From Acidimicrobiia bacterium (GTDB lineage: Bacteria > Actinomycetota > Acidimicrobiia > Spongiisociales > ZC4RG35), in contig PKRG01000002.1 in NCBI GenBank assembly GCA_017577575.1, positions 62,001-126,000 on the forward strand: DNA of 64,000 nt. Direction: 5' to 3'. Below the pieces are notes generated by a model. That model had not been told where the DNA came from, ran no database searches, and saw only the letters and a program-made list of their open reading frames with translations. Every line of letters starts with the position of its first letter. Positions within the stretch are counted from its first letter, which is position 1. This document shows positions 41,912-53,324 of this stretch, in pieces. A program made the translations under genes and the position numbers.

Positions 41912-43207
41912 CGACCGGGTGGGGAGGCGGACCAGGCCGCCCGCCACGACGCCGACTATCGGCAAGGTGAGGATGAAGCCGTTGAGCCCGTCGGGGTCGG
42001 CGATGCCGATCGCCGCCAGCATGCCGAGCCCGGCACACACCCCGACGACCGCCAGCACCGGCCTCCACGCCGGCGGGGCCGGACGCGGATCCGGTGCCGG
42101 CCGCTCGAAGCGCCCCATGAGGGCGACGAGGGCCATGGTCACCAGCCCGACGACGAGGAACCACACCGGTCGCGAGAGCCACCACGCCGCCGACAGCGGC
42201 TCGACGCCGAGGCCGAGCCCTCCGGTGAGGAGCGACAGGCCGATGACGATCACCATGGCGGTCAGATGCCACAGATACAGGGTCATGATCTGGGCGTTGA
42301 TCGCCACCACGCCCAGCCACGCCCGGGGACGATCAAGCCAGCGGCGCAGCGGCTGCTCGAAGGCGAGCACCAGCCCCGCCTGGAACAACCCCAGGAACGC
42401 CAGGGTGACGCGGGGCGGGTACGAGTTGGAGACCTCGGCGGTGTCGAGGCCGACCATCGCCACCGGGTACGGCCCGGCGGTGACGAGGAGGATCGTGGCG
42501 GCGAGCCCGATCGCCGCCAGCAGCAGTCGCTTGCCCACCCCGCCCAGTCGGCCGTCGAGCCAGGCGTAACCGAGTTGGTGGACACTCCCCCACACGAACA
42601 CGTAGTTCAGGAAGCCGACCGGCACGAGATCGAACCCGAGCGACCCCACGTCCGCCAGCGCCGCCAGTGCCACCCCGGCGACGATCGACCACCATCCGGT
42701 CCGTTCCCACAGCCACAGGGCCGCCGGCGCCAGGGTGACGGTCACGACGTAGGCGGCCAGGAACCAGGTGGGCACCAGGGCCACCTGGGATGCGAGCTGC
42801 AGCATCCGCCAGTCGAGCCCGAGGCGAAGGCCGATCCACCCGCCGAGCGTCCACACGACGAGCAGCGGCAGCACCGGGATGATCAGCCGCCGGATTCGGC
42901 TGCGGAGCCACCCGCCGTAGGTCTCGCCCCGCGCCCGGTACGAACGCCACGACACCCCGTTGGCGAACCCTCCCACCACGAAGAAGATCGGCATCACCTG
43001 CAGCAGCCACGTGGCGGGATGGGTCCACGCCGCCATCTCCAGCAGGTGGCCGGTCACGAGCTCGCCGTCGACCACCTTGATCGCCGCCATCAGCCAATGC
43101 CCGAACACGACGACGAGGATGGACGCCGCCCGCAGGGCGTCCACGGCGCGATTCCGTTCTGGCGGGGTGCGCTCCGCCAGGGAGCGCATGGCGTCGAGCA
43201 GACCCAT
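41900..43207 (-). CDS. Acyltransferase-3 family membrane protein
   Basis: The 435-residue protein (MGLLDAMRSLAERTPPERNR) has about ten transmembrane helices of the Acyl_transf_3 family. Near the N-terminus RNRAVDALRAASILVVVFGH carries the conserved arginine and histidine of the active face, followed by VMPIFFVVGGFANGVSWRSY (FFxxSG-like motif) and RSRIRRLIIPVLPLLVVWTL. These proteins O-acylate sugars, lipids or peptides on the outer face of the membrane. It is upstream of the VUT gene on the same strand. TACGGT lies 10 nt before the ATG. The substrate is unknown. Confidence 0.85.
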   Translation of the reverse strand: MGLLDAMRSLAERTPPERNRAVDALRAASILVVVFGHWLMAAIKVVDGELVTGHLLEMAAWTHPATWLLQVMPIFFVVGGFANGVSWRSYRARGETYGGWLRSRIRRLIIPVLPLLVVWTLGGWIGLRLGLDWRMLQLASQVALVPTWFLAAYVVTVTLAPAALWLWERTGWWSIVAGVALAALADVGSLGFDLVPVGFLNYVFVWGSVHQLGYAWLDGRLGGVGKRLLLAAIGLAATILLVTAGPYPVAMVGLDTAEVSNSYPPRVTLAFLGLFQAGLVLAFEQPLRRWLDRPRAWLGVVAINAQIMTLYLWHLTAMVIVIGLSLLTGGLGLGVEPLSAAWWLSRPVWFLVVGLVTMALVALMGRFERPAPDPRPAPPAWRPVLAVVGVCAGLGMLAAIGIADPDGLNGFILTLPIVGVVAGGLVRLPTRSATV

Positions 43208-43241
43208 CGTTCGCCGAACCGTAATCGGCTGACGAGGCGAG

Positions 43242-43913
43242 TCAGCTGATCAGCTCGTTGGCGCGGGGCTCTGGCGGCGTGGGGATGGGCAGCGGCAGCT
43301 GTTCGGTGAGCCCGCCCCATTCCCAGTGCCACGGCTCCTGCGTGGCGCGGCCGCAGCGGGCCCAGCCGGGATGGACCCAGCCGAATCGCGACCCGTTCTC
43401 CTGGAGCCACCGGAAGGCGGCATCACCGCAGGACAGGGCCCGGCGTCCGTTGCCGAAGTCGATCGCCCGGCCCCAGCCGTGGTTGGAACGCCCCGGGCGG
43501 GCGATCGGCGGCCCAGAGCAGGACCGGCTCTTCTTCACCTCGACGACGGTCTCCTCGCCGGTATCGGGGTCGACCTTCTTGATCTCCTCTTCCACCACCG
43601 GGCAGCGACGCTCGTAGGCGGACCGCTGGGCGTCGAGGGTGCGATAGCACTCGTGGGGAACGAGGGTGACGCCGTCCTTTCTCGCCTGCTCCAGGAGGAG
43701 CGACAGGGTGTAGGCGGCGTCGCGTTCGAGGACACATCCCTCCACTTCGAGCAGGCGCGTGCTGGGCATCTTCCCGTTCTGATAGCCCTCCCGCCTGAGA
43801 TCGTCGACCAGCGCCTCGTTCGTGATCGGGCCATACGACTCGTCCCCGACGGCGGCGTGCACCGGCAGGGCGATCGAAGCGAGCAAGACCACGACCCCCA
43901 CGAGTTTGGACAT
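43242..43913 (-). CDS. Secreted D-alanyl-D-alanine carboxypeptidase (VanY type)
   Basis: ATG 43913 (MSKLVGVVVLLASIALPVHA) gives a signal peptide cleaved near VHAA. The 223-residue protein has the peptidase M15B motifs: CYRTLDAQRSAYERRC, the zinc motif SNHGWGRAIDFG with H145 and D152, and EPWHWEWG with E193 and H196. Six cysteines (60, 89, 104, 132, 162, 187) suggest three disulfides. A charged insert (EEEIKKVDPDTGEETVVEVK) separates the first two motifs. It would trim D-Ala from peptidoglycan stem peptides; resistance to vancomycin is not implied. Confidence 0.86.
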   Translation of the reverse strand: MSKLVGVVVLLASIALPVHAAVGDESYGPITNEALVDDLRREGYQNGKMPSTRLLEVEGCVLERDAAYTLSLLLEQARKDGVTLVPHECYRTLDAQRSAYERRCPVVEEEIKKVDPDTGEETVVEVKKSRSCSGPPIARPGRSNHGWGRAIDFGNGRRALSCGDAAFRWLQENGSRFGWVHPGWARCGRATQEPWHWEWGGLTEQLPLPIPTPPEPRANELIS

Positions 43914-44009
43914 ATGCAAGACCCGGACTCCCTGACTGATTATGCAGACCCAACATCGGCGTGAGAAGACGGTTGCTTGAGTCGCACCGACAGGACTAGC
44001 CCGGGAAAG

Positions 44010-44047
44010 AGAGAGGCCACGCACTGTCGACGGTGCGTGGCCTCTCT
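44010..44047. terminator. Terminator hairpin after clpC
   Basis: AGAGAGGCCACGCAC pairs perfectly with GTGCGTGGCCTCTCT over an 8-nt loop. It starts 30 bases after the clpC stop on the reverse strand. Confidence 0.85.
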
Positions 44048-44077
44048 ACTCCTGTCGACTCCTCCCGGAGCCGGGGC

Positions 44078-46585
<2,508 letters not shown>

Positions 46586-46616
46586 ATCAAGCCTCCCTGG
46601 CAGAGGTCGGAACCAT

Positions 46617-46622
46617 ATTGTA
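46617..46622 (-). promoter_or_regulatory. Putative -10 box of clpC
   Basis: TACAAT on the reverse strand lies 31 bases before the TTG start, leaving room for a short leader with the GGAGG ribosome binding site. No clear -35 was found. Confidence 0.4.
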
Positions 46623-46786
46623 CCTGGCCCGTGTCATACGACTACGGCACTCGCTCGCAGCCGCCGCGGTCGTTTCGATCTCTTCGGTCATCCTTCTCGT
46701 CATTCAACCAATCGGCACGCGCAAACCTTCCCCTGAGGGGATGATTCCCGAATCGGGCCGAAGTGCTCCCTCTCCCGCCGGGCGGA

Positions 46787-46792
46787 TACGAT
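46787..46792 (+). promoter_or_regulatory. Leaderless-type -10 box of the polyprenyl synthetase gene
   Basis: TACGAT is followed by 9 nt (GGTCCGGGC) and the ATG at 46802. There is no Shine-Dalgarno sequence. Confidence 0.4.
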
Positions 46793-46801
46793 GGTCCGGG
46801 C

Positions 46802-47794
46802 ATGGAAGACCTACGCCAGCTGATCACCGACGATTCGGTCTGGGACGACCTCGAACGAATCGAGAAGCTCCTCCTCGAAGCCGCCTCCTCCGAGGACGAC
46901 TACCTGACCAAGATCGCCCAGCACCTGCTCCTGGCCGGGGGGAAGCGGTTCCGTCCCCTGCTGGCGTTGCTCTCGTCCCGCTTCGGCCCTGCCCGTGACG
47001 ACCGGCGCCTCCACGCCGCGGTGGCGGTGGAGCTGATCCACGTGGGGAGCCTGTACCACGACGACGTGATCGACGAGGCCGACACCCGCCGCGGCGCCCC
47101 CTCGGTGAACGCCAACTGGTCGAACACCGTGGCGATCCTCGCCGGGGACTTCCTGATGGCACGCGCTTCGGAGGTCGCCGCCACCCACCTGTCCCAGGAG
47201 TCGGTCCGCCTGCTGGCCGCCACGTACGCCGAGCTGGTCGAAGGCCAGACCCGGGAGCTGCAGCTGCAGGACAGCCTCGGCCATTCGATCGACGCCTACG
47301 AGCGGGTGATCGCCGGCAAAACCGCCTCTCTGATCCGCACCTCGGCCCGGCTGGGGGCGATGGCCGCCGACGCCGATGCGGCGACGGTCGACGCCCTCTC
47401 CACCTGGTCGTGGGAGTTGGGGATGGTCTTCCAGATCGTCGACGACGCCTTGGATCTCGTCGCCACGGAGGAAGCCCTCGGCAAGCCCGCCGGGTCGGAC
47501 ATCCGGGAGGGCACCTTCACCCGGGCAGTGCTCGAAGCGGTCCAAGGGCCCGATGGCGATCGCATCCGCGCCCTGCTCGACCGGCCCCGTCCGTATCCCG
47601 ACGAGGCCGTCGAGGAGGTGATCAGGCTGGTGCGGGAAGGCGGCTACGTCGACCGGACGCTCGAGGCGGCGATGCAGCGGGTCCGGGTGGCGACGGACGC
47701 CCTGGGCGTGCTCCCCGCCTCCCCGACCCGGGAGATCCTCGCCACCTTGGGCGAATACCTCGTGGCGAGGGTCGACGCCGCCCGGGCGTACTGA
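46802..47794 (+). CDS. Polyprenyl diphosphate synthase
   Basis: The 330-residue protein begins MEDLRQLITDDSVWDDLERI. It has both aspartate-rich motifs of trans-isoprenyl diphosphate synthases: first SLYHDDVIDEADTRRGAPS (DDVID, FARM) and second FQIVDDALDLVATEEALGKP (DDALD, SARM), plus GGKRFRPLLALLSSR. The region before the FARM is consistent with a long-chain product (octaprenyl or nonaprenyl, GrcC-like), used for menaquinone side chains or lipid carriers; chain length cannot be set from sequence. The gene converges with lysS, their stops being adjacent. Confidence 0.92.
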   Translation: MEDLRQLITDDSVWDDLERIEKLLLEAASSEDDYLTKIAQHLLLAGGKRFRPLLALLSSRFGPARDDRRLHAAVAVELIHVGSLYHDDVIDEADTRRGAPSVNANWSNTVAILAGDFLMARASEVAATHLSQESVRLLAATYAELVEGQTRELQLQDSLGHSIDAYERVIAGKTASLIRTSARLGAMAADADAATVDALSTWSWELGMVFQIVDDALDLVATEEALGKPAGSDIREGTFTRAVLEAVQGPDGDRIRALLDRPRPYPDEAVEEVIRLVREGGYVDRTLEAAMQRVRVATDALGVLPASPTREILATLGEYLVARVDAARAY

Positions 47795-49270
47795 TCAGTT
47801 CTCGGCGCGCAGCGTCGGGAAGAGGATCACTTCCCGGATGTGTGAGCGGTCGGTGAGCAGCATCACCAGCCGGTCCACGCCGATGCCGAGCCCTCCGGTC
47901 GGGGGCATCCCGTACTCGAGGGCCATGATGAAGTCCTCGTCGATCGGGTGCGCTTCCTCGTCGCCGGCGGCCCGGGCCGCCGCCTGAGCCTCGAAACGGC
48001 GGCGCTGGTCGATCGGGTCGTTGAGCTCGGTGAAGGCGTTGGCGTACTCGGACCCGGCGATGTACAGCTCGAAGCGGTCGGTGAGCCGGGGATCTTCCCG
48101 GTTGCGCGCCGCCAGCGGCGACACCTCGGTCGGGTAGTGGGTGACGAAGGTCGGCTCCCACAGCCTCTCCTCCCCGACCTCCTCGAACAGCTCGAAGACC
48201 AGCTTGCCGGGGCCCCAGTCGTCCTGGGGCTCGACGCCGAAACGGGTGACGAGCTGGCGCAGGTCGGGGCGGTCCAGGGTCACCTCTTCTCCGACCGCCT
48301 CCGACACGACGTCCAGCAGCCTGACCCGCCGGTACGGCGGGGTCAGGTCGATGGTGCGTCCCTGGTAGGTGATCTTCGTGGTCCCGAGGGTCTCTTCGGC
48401 CACGGCCGAGATCACCTCCTCGACCAGTCGCATGATGTCTTCGTAGTCGGCGAACGCCTCGTAGGACTCGAGCATCGTGAACTCGGGGTTGTGGGTGGCG
48501 TCGATCCCCTCGTTGCGGAAGATGCGGCCGATCTCGAAGACCTTCTCGATGCCGCCCACGATGAGCCGCTTCAGGTACAGCTCGGTGGCGATGCGCAGGT
48601 ACATGTCCTGGTCGAGGGCGTTGTGGTGGGTGCGGAACGGACGGGCGTTGGCGCCGGTCGCCTGAGAGAGCAGCACCGGCGTCTCGACTTCCACGTAGCC
48701 TCTCGCCTCGAACTGGCGGCGGAGCTCGGAGACGATCTTCGCCCGGGTCAGCGCCACCCAGCGGGACTCGGGGTTGGCGATCAGGTCGAGGTAGCGGCGG
48801 CGGGAGCGGGCCTCGACGTCGGTGAGGCCGTGCCACTTGTCGGGCAGGGGGCGCAGCGACTTCTGGAGGATGGTGATCTCGCCCGGCCGCACGGAAAGCT
48901 CGCCCTTCTTGGTGGTCATCACCACGCCCCGAGCGCCGACCCAGTCGCCGAGGTCGATCATCTCGGCCCGCCGGAAGGCGTCCTCGCCAATCAGGCCCTT
49001 GTCCACGAACAGCTGGATGGTGCCGCTCATGTCCTGCACCGTGAAAAAGAGGAGCTTGCCGAACGAGCGGCGGAGCATCACCCGGCCCGCCACCGACACC
49101 TCTTCGTCGGTGACTGTCCCCGGCTCCAGGCCGGCATAGGCGGCGTGGATGTCGGCGGCCATGTGGGTCCGCTCGTAGCGGGTGGGCAGGCCTTCGGCGA
49201 GCAGCTCCTGGTACTGCTCGAGCCGGCCGGCCATCAAGGGGTCGACGGGGAATTCGAGATCGTCTGTCAC
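47795..49270 (-). CDS. lysS: Lysyl-tRNA synthetase (class II)
   Basis: GTG 49270 (TDDLEFPVDPLMAGRLEQYQ after Met) overlaps the DUF368 stop as GTGA. The 491-residue enzyme has an OB-fold anticodon domain (VSVAGRVMLRRSFGKLLFFT). The class II core follows: motif 1 FEARGYVEVETPVLLSQATG, motif 2 GRIFRNEGIDATHNPEFTML and motif 3 PTGGLGIGVDRLVMLLTDRS. It charges tRNA-Lys. There is no MprF-like lysyltransferase domain, so it is the housekeeping enzyme. Confidence 0.96.
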   Translation of the reverse strand: MTDDLEFPVDPLMAGRLEQYQELLAEGLPTRYERTHMAADIHAAYAGLEPGTVTDEEVSVAGRVMLRRSFGKLLFFTVQDMSGTIQLFVDKGLIGEDAFRRAEMIDLGDWVGARGVVMTTKKGELSVRPGEITILQKSLRPLPDKWHGLTDVEARSRRRYLDLIANPESRWVALTRAKIVSELRRQFEARGYVEVETPVLLSQATGANARPFRTHHNALDQDMYLRIATELYLKRLIVGGIEKVFEIGRIFRNEGIDATHNPEFTMLESYEAFADYEDIMRLVEEVISAVAEETLGTTKITYQGRTIDLTPPYRRVRLLDVVSEAVGEEVTLDRPDLRQLVTRFGVEPQDDWGPGKLVFELFEEVGEERLWEPTFVTHYPTEVSPLAARNREDPRLTDRFELYIAGSEYANAFTELNDPIDQRRRFEAQAAARAAGDEEAHPIDEDFIMALEYGMPPTGGLGIGVDRLVMLLTDRSHIREVILFPTLRAEN

Positions 49271-50175
49271 GGCACCGTCCCTGCGGCTTCGCCGGCCGCT
49301 TCCACGTCGTCGGCGATCGCCTTCTCCTTGCGGGCTATGGACAACACCACGACCGCACCGGCCACCCCCAGGAGCACCGGACCCCATGTCTCGCCGGCAG
49401 GAAGCGAGAGGCTGGTTCCGTTGGTGCCTTCGGGCCACGGCCACAGCACCCGCAGGGAACCGACCATCACCCCCACCATGGCAGCGAGGACCGCGTCGTG
49501 GTAGCGGTCGAGGAGGAAGTTGAGGAGGGTCGAGAACGAGGCGAGGCCGATCACACAGCCCAGGGCGAAGACCAGCACCGCCGCCACCCGGCGGTCGTTG
49601 ACGGCGCCGAGCACGGGGGCGTACATGCCCATCATCAGGAGCATGAAGGACCCCGAGATGCCGGGCAGGATCATGGCGCAGATGGCGACGGCCCCCGCCC
49701 CGAAGAAGGCCCACAACGGAGGGTCGACGACGGTCCCGCCCCGGAGGCCGAGAAACCAGAACGTGACTACGGCGGCGATGACCAGCACCCCCCAGGCCAG
49801 CGGTCTGCGCCGCTCCACCAGCCTCCAGGCGACGAAGATCGACCCGGTGACCAGGCCGAAGAACAGACCGGCCATGTGGAGTGGGTAGTCGGCCAGCAGA
49901 CGCTCGATGAGATGGGAGAGGGCGAAGACCGCCGTGACGACACCGACCAGCAGCGGAGCGATGAACCGCCACTCGACTTCCTTCATCCTCGCCCCGAAAC
50001 CCGACAGGTCGAATCTGGCGAGCGATCCCAGCGCCCCTGCGCCGCGGCGGATCGATACGATCAGCCGCTCGTAGACGCCGAGGACCAGCGCGATCGTCCC
50101 CCCCGACACGCCGGGGATGAGGTCAGCGATGCCCATGGCGAAGCCGCGCAGGAAATGGGAGACGGGGGATTGCAC
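49267..50175 (-). CDS. DUF368 membrane protein (PopT-like polyprenyl-phosphate transporter)
   Basis: The 302-residue protein starts at GTG 50175 (QSPVSHFLRGFAMGIADLIP after Met). The DUF368 signature GVSGGTIALVLGVYERLI near residue 20 is exact, and the second repeat motif MILPGISGSFMLLMMGMYAP is present; about nine transmembrane helices follow. DUF368 members (PopT) have been shown to recycle undecaprenyl phosphate across the membrane. That fits its position near a polyprenyl diphosphate synthase. It overlaps lysS by GTGA. TACACT lies 8 nt before the GTG, so it is probably leaderless. Confidence 0.9.
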   Translation of the reverse strand: MQSPVSHFLRGFAMGIADLIPGVSGGTIALVLGVYERLIVSIRRGAGALGSLARFDLSGFGARMKEVEWRFIAPLLVGVVTAVFALSHLIERLLADYPLHMAGLFFGLVTGSIFVAWRLVERRRPLAWGVLVIAAVVTFWFLGLRGGTVVDPPLWAFFGAGAVAICAMILPGISGSFMLLMMGMYAPVLGAVNDRRVAAVLVFALGCVIGLASFSTLLNFLLDRYHDAVLAAMVGVMVGSLRVLWPWPEGTNGTSLSLPAGETWGPVLLGVAGAVVVLSIARKEKAIADDVEAAGEAAGTVP

Positions 50176-50183
50176 GGGGCATG

Positions 50184-50189
50184 AGTGTA
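50184..50189 (-). promoter_or_regulatory. Leaderless-type -10 box of the DUF368 gene
   Basis: On the reverse strand TACACT precedes the GTG at 50175 by 8 nt. It lies in the short space shared with the divergent GyrI-like gene. Confidence 0.4.
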
Positions 50190-50231
50190 TCCAGAGGGGA
50201 CGATCCGCCTATACACGACCATGGGGCACAG

Positions 50232-50855
50232 GTGACGAAGTACGACATCAAGAAGGACCCGAAGTACCCCTACGGCAAGAAGAACAGGACCTGGGAGCTG
50301 GTCGAGGTACCCATCCAGCGGTTCATCGCCATCGAGGGGCACGGAGACCCCAACACCAGCCGGCGCTACGTCGAAGCGGTCGAAGCGCTGTATCCGGTCG
50401 CCTACGCCATCAAGGCCGCCAGCAAGCGGGAACTGGGCCGGGATTTCGTGGTCGGCCCCCTGGAAGGGCTCTGGTGGGCCGACGACCCGACGGTGTTCGT
50501 CACCCGCCAGAAGGAGGCGTGGTCGTGGAGGCTGCTGATCGCCCAGCCGGAGTGGGTCGACGACGACACGATCGAACGGGCCCGGGAGACGGCGGCGGCG
50601 AAGCGGGGCGCCCCCGCCATCGCCGACGTGCATCCCTACGTCCTCGAGGAGGGGCTGTGCGCCCAGATGCTCCACGTTGGCTCCTACGACGACGAGGGCC
50701 CGGCGCTGGAGGAGCTCCACAGCCGATTCGTGCCCGACAACGGGCTGGAAATGGCGGGTCTCCACCACGAGATCTACCTGAGCGACGCCCGCCGCACGGA
50801 CCCGTCGAAGCTGCGGACGATCCTCCGCCAGCCGGTCCGCCGGGTGGCGTCCTAG
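50232..50855 (+). CDS. GyrI-like small-molecule-binding protein
   Basis: GTG 50232 (TKYDIKKDPKYPYGKKNRTW after Met) matches the usual family N-terminus; an ATG 51 bases earlier would add an unlikely leader. The 207-residue protein has the GyrI-like layout: VPIQRFIAIEGHGDPNTSRR, then YVEAVEALYPVAYAIKAASK, WRLLIAQPEWVDD and the late EEGLCAQMLHVGSYDDEGPA. This type (a SOUL/GyrI fold without DNA-binding domain) binds hydrophobic small molecules and some members hydrolyse xenobiotics. It is divergent from DUF368 and its stop overlaps that of coaX. Confidence 0.82.
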   Translation: MTKYDIKKDPKYPYGKKNRTWELVEVPIQRFIAIEGHGDPNTSRRYVEAVEALYPVAYAIKAASKRELGRDFVVGPLEGLWWADDPTVFVTRQKEAWSWRLLIAQPEWVDDDTIERARETAAAKRGAPAIADVHPYVLEEGLCAQMLHVGSYDDEGPALEELHSRFVPDNGLEMAGLHHEIYLSDARRTDPSKLRTILRQPVRRVAS

Positions 50856-51610
50856 CGGTTCCTCTCCCAGGCGACCCTCAACCCCCGCAGCGTGAGGTTC
50901 TCGTCGAGGCGGATGTCGTGGCGGCAGTGGGAGACGACCACGTCGGCCAAGCCTCCGGTGGCGACGATCGGGACCTCGGCGGCGTCCACCTCGGCCAGGA
51001 TCCGCTCCAGGAGGCCGTCCACCAGACCGGCGTACCCGTAGACCAGGCCTGACTGGATCGCCTCCACCGTGCTCCGGCCGACCGCACGCGCCGGGGCGGC
51101 GACGTCCACCCGGCGCAGGGCGGCGGTGGCGTTCACCAATGCGTCGGCGGCGACCTGGATGCCGGGGGCGATCGCCCCGCCCCGGTAGTCGCCGTCGGGC
51201 CCCACGAGGTCGACGGTGGTGGCCGTCCCGAAGTCGACGGTGATGACGGGCGCCCCGTAGGCGGCGATCGCTCCCAGGGCGTTGACGATGCGGTCGGCTC
51301 CCACCTCACGGGGGTTGTCGACCCGCAACGGCATGCCGGTGCGAGTCCCGGGCCCGACCACCACGGGCTCGTGTCCGGTGAGGCGCCGCAGCGCCGTCCG
51401 CAGGGCCACCGTCGCCGCCGGGACCACCGACGACATCGCCGCCCCGTGGAACCCGTCGCCGACCGCGCCGAGCAACGACCGCAGGAACAGCTCCCATTCG
51501 TCGGCCGTGCGGCTCGCCTGGGTGGAGAGGCGCCACGTGTGGGGCCCGTCGCCGTCGTCGACCCCGACGACGGTCTGGGTGTTGCCCACGTCGACCAGCA
51601 GCAGCTTCAT
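50852..51610 (-). CDS. coaX: Type III pantothenate kinase
   Basis: CoaX phosphorylates pantothenate in CoA synthesis. The 252-residue protein starts MKLLLVDVGNTQTVVGVDDG, with the DVGNT phosphate-1 motif at residues 7-11. Further motifs are VVPAATVALRTALRRLTG, the GADRIVNALGAIAAYG motif with the catalytic aspartate, VITVDFGTATTVDLVGPDGD and GGAIAPGIQVAADALVNATA, then VATGGLADVV. It overlaps panC by 4 bases, so vitamin B5 and CoA steps are co-expressed. Type III kinases need a monovalent cation and are not feedback-inhibited by CoA (family knowledge). Confidence 0.95.
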   Translation of the reverse strand: MKLLLVDVGNTQTVVGVDDGDGPHTWRLSTQASRTADEWELFLRSLLGAVGDGFHGAAMSSVVPAATVALRTALRRLTGHEPVVVGPGTRTGMPLRVDNPREVGADRIVNALGAIAAYGAPVITVDFGTATTVDLVGPDGDYRGGAIAPGIQVAADALVNATAALRRVDVAAPARAVGRSTVEAIQSGLVYGYAGLVDGLLERILAEVDAAEVPIVATGGLADVVVSHCRHDIRLDENLTLRGLRVAWERNR

Positions 51611-52485
51611 CTCGAATACAGGAGGGACGGACGGTCCAGCCGGATGCCGAGGTCGGGCACGAACATCTCGCCGACCAGGTCGATCGGCAGGTTGTCGATG
51701 AGGCGGACGTCGCCGACCCGGCCGGCCACGGCGAGGAAGGCGGGGCGGTCGAGACGCTCCAGGGGACGGGCATCGTGTTGTGAGGCCAGCGTCACGTAGT
51801 CGACCGAGTCGAGCGCCAGGTTGCGGCGCACCGCCTCTACGAGGACCGAGGCGCTCCTCTCCCCCGCCTCGACGGCTTCGGCGGCAACGGTCAGGCCGCG
51901 GCTGATCGACAGCGCCGCCTCCCGGTCGGCGACGAACAGGTTCCGCGACGACAGGGCGAGGCCGTCGGCTTCCCGGACGGTGGGGCATCCCACCACCTCG
52001 CCGGGGAACGAGAGGTCGCGGTGCATCGTGCGCACGACGATCAGCTGCTGGTGGTCCTTGCGGCCGAAGAACGACTGGTCGGGGCGCAAGGCGGCGAACA
52101 GTTTCGCCACGACGGTGGCGACACCCTGGAAGTGCCCCGGCCGGTGGAGGCCCTCCATCGTCTCGGTGACCCCCCGCACCTCGACGGTGGTCACCGGCTC
52201 CACCGGGTACATCACCTCCAGGGGCGGGGCGAAGAGGACGTCGACGCCGGCCTGCTCGGCGAGCTCGGCGTCCCTCTCCAGGTCGCGGGGATACCGCTCC
52301 AGGTCGGCGGGGTCGTCGAACTGCAACGGGTTGACGAAGACCGACATGACGACGACGTCGCATCGCCGGCGGGCAGCTTCGACGAGGGACAGGTGCCCCT
52401 CGTGGAGGTAACCCATCGTGGGCACGAGCCCGCGGGTTCCCTCCCCGATGGCGCGTGCCTCCTCCGGTGTCTCGACGATCTCCAT
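51607..52485 (-). CDS. panC: Pantothenate synthetase (pantoate-beta-alanine ligase)
   Basis: The 292-residue protein (MEIVETPEEARAIGEGTRGL) joins pantoate and beta-alanine. It has the HIGH-like motif VPTMGYLHEGHLSLVEAARR, FVNPLQFDDPADLERYPRDL, the GRKDHQQLIVV segment and LALSSRNLFVADREAA (KMSKS equivalent). It overlaps coaX and lies 9 bases after the DUF2520 gene. panD, for beta-alanine, is not in the window. Confidence 0.95.
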   Translation of the reverse strand: MEIVETPEEARAIGEGTRGLVPTMGYLHEGHLSLVEAARRRCDVVVMSVFVNPLQFDDPADLERYPRDLERDAELAEQAGVDVLFAPPLEVMYPVEPVTTVEVRGVTETMEGLHRPGHFQGVATVVAKLFAALRPDQSFFGRKDHQQLIVVRTMHRDLSFPGEVVGCPTVREADGLALSSRNLFVADREAALSISRGLTVAAEAVEAGERSASVLVEAVRRNLALDSVDYVTLASQHDARPLERLDRPAFLAVAGRVGDVRLIDNLPIDLVGEMFVPDLGIRLDRPSLLYSR

Positions 52486-52494
52486 CGCGCGCGG

Positions 52495-53268
52495 CTACTC
52501 CAGCTCCACTCCCGCCCTGATGGCCGTGGCGCGGGCGAGGAGGCGAAACTGCTCTCCCAACTCGGCGGACACTCCGTCGGCGGCTCGCATCTGACCTTCC
52601 ACGGTATCCAGGTCGCCACGGGCGATGGGACCGGTGAGCGCCGCCGCCGCCCCCACCGCGAAGACGTTCTCCACGACCCTGCGGGTGAGTGGCTCCATCA
52701 CCGCCATGTCCACGCCGGCGGCGGCGAGGAGGTCGGAGGCCACCCCCAACGCCTCCACCACGTAGTTCGCCGCCGCGGCCGCGGCGGCGTGGTAGAGCGG
52801 CTTGGCCTCGTCGGCCAGGGCGAAAGGCCGCATCCCGAGGCTCCGGGCCAGTTCTTCGAGCAAACCCGCCAGCGGTTCGGCGGCGGTCACCGCCGCCCAC
52901 GCCCCGGCCAGGGCGGCCGCCCCCCTCTCGGGGTCGGGGAGCGTCTGCAGCGGGTGGAACGAGCCGACGGCCGCCCCGCGAGCGGCGATCGGCGCCAGGG
53001 CGGAGACGGGCATGAACCCGGAGACGTGCACGGCGGGAGTCTCGGGGTTCCACCGGGGAGCGAGGCGTTCGGCGACGTCGGTGATGGCACCGTCGCTCAC
53101 CGCGACCAACACGAGGTCGCATCCCGGGAGCGGTTCGTCCCAGTCGAGGGCGGGATGGTCGTGCTGGGGCCGGCGGGTGAGCATCCCCACGACGCGGTGG
53201 CCGGCGGCGGTCGCCGCCCGGGCGAGCGACCCTCCGGCGCGTCCTGCCCCGATCACCACGAGGTCCAT
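52495..53268 (-). CDS. Rossmann-fold DUF2520 protein
   Basis: The 257-residue protein begins MDLVVIGAGRAGGSLARAAT, a GxGxxG Rossmann dinucleotide motif (GAGRAGG). Its C-terminal half is the all-helical DUF2520 domain: GAAVGSFHPLQTLPDPERGA, EAKPLYHAAAAAAANYVVEA and TGPIARGDLDTVEGQMRA. The family resembles 6-phosphogluconate/ketopantoate reductases and in actinobacteria is regularly encoded just before panC, which suggests a ketopantoate reductase-like role. No experimental activity is known to me. It is the first gene of the DUF2520-panC-coaX unit. Confidence 0.87.
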   Translation of the reverse strand: MDLVVIGAGRAGGSLARAATAAGHRVVGMLTRRPQHDHPALDWDEPLPGCDLVLVAVSDGAITDVAERLAPRWNPETPAVHVSGFMPVSALAPIAARGAAVGSFHPLQTLPDPERGAAALAGAWAAVTAAEPLAGLLEELARSLGMRPFALADEAKPLYHAAAAAAANYVVEALGVASDLLAAAGVDMAVMEPLTRRVVENVFAVGAAAALTGPIARGDLDTVEGQMRAADGVSAELGEQFRLLARATAIRAGVELE

Positions 53269-53324
53269 GGGGGCAGGTTAAGTCTCGTTCGCCTGCTCCG
53301 GCCGCGGGCAGGCCGACGAATCGA

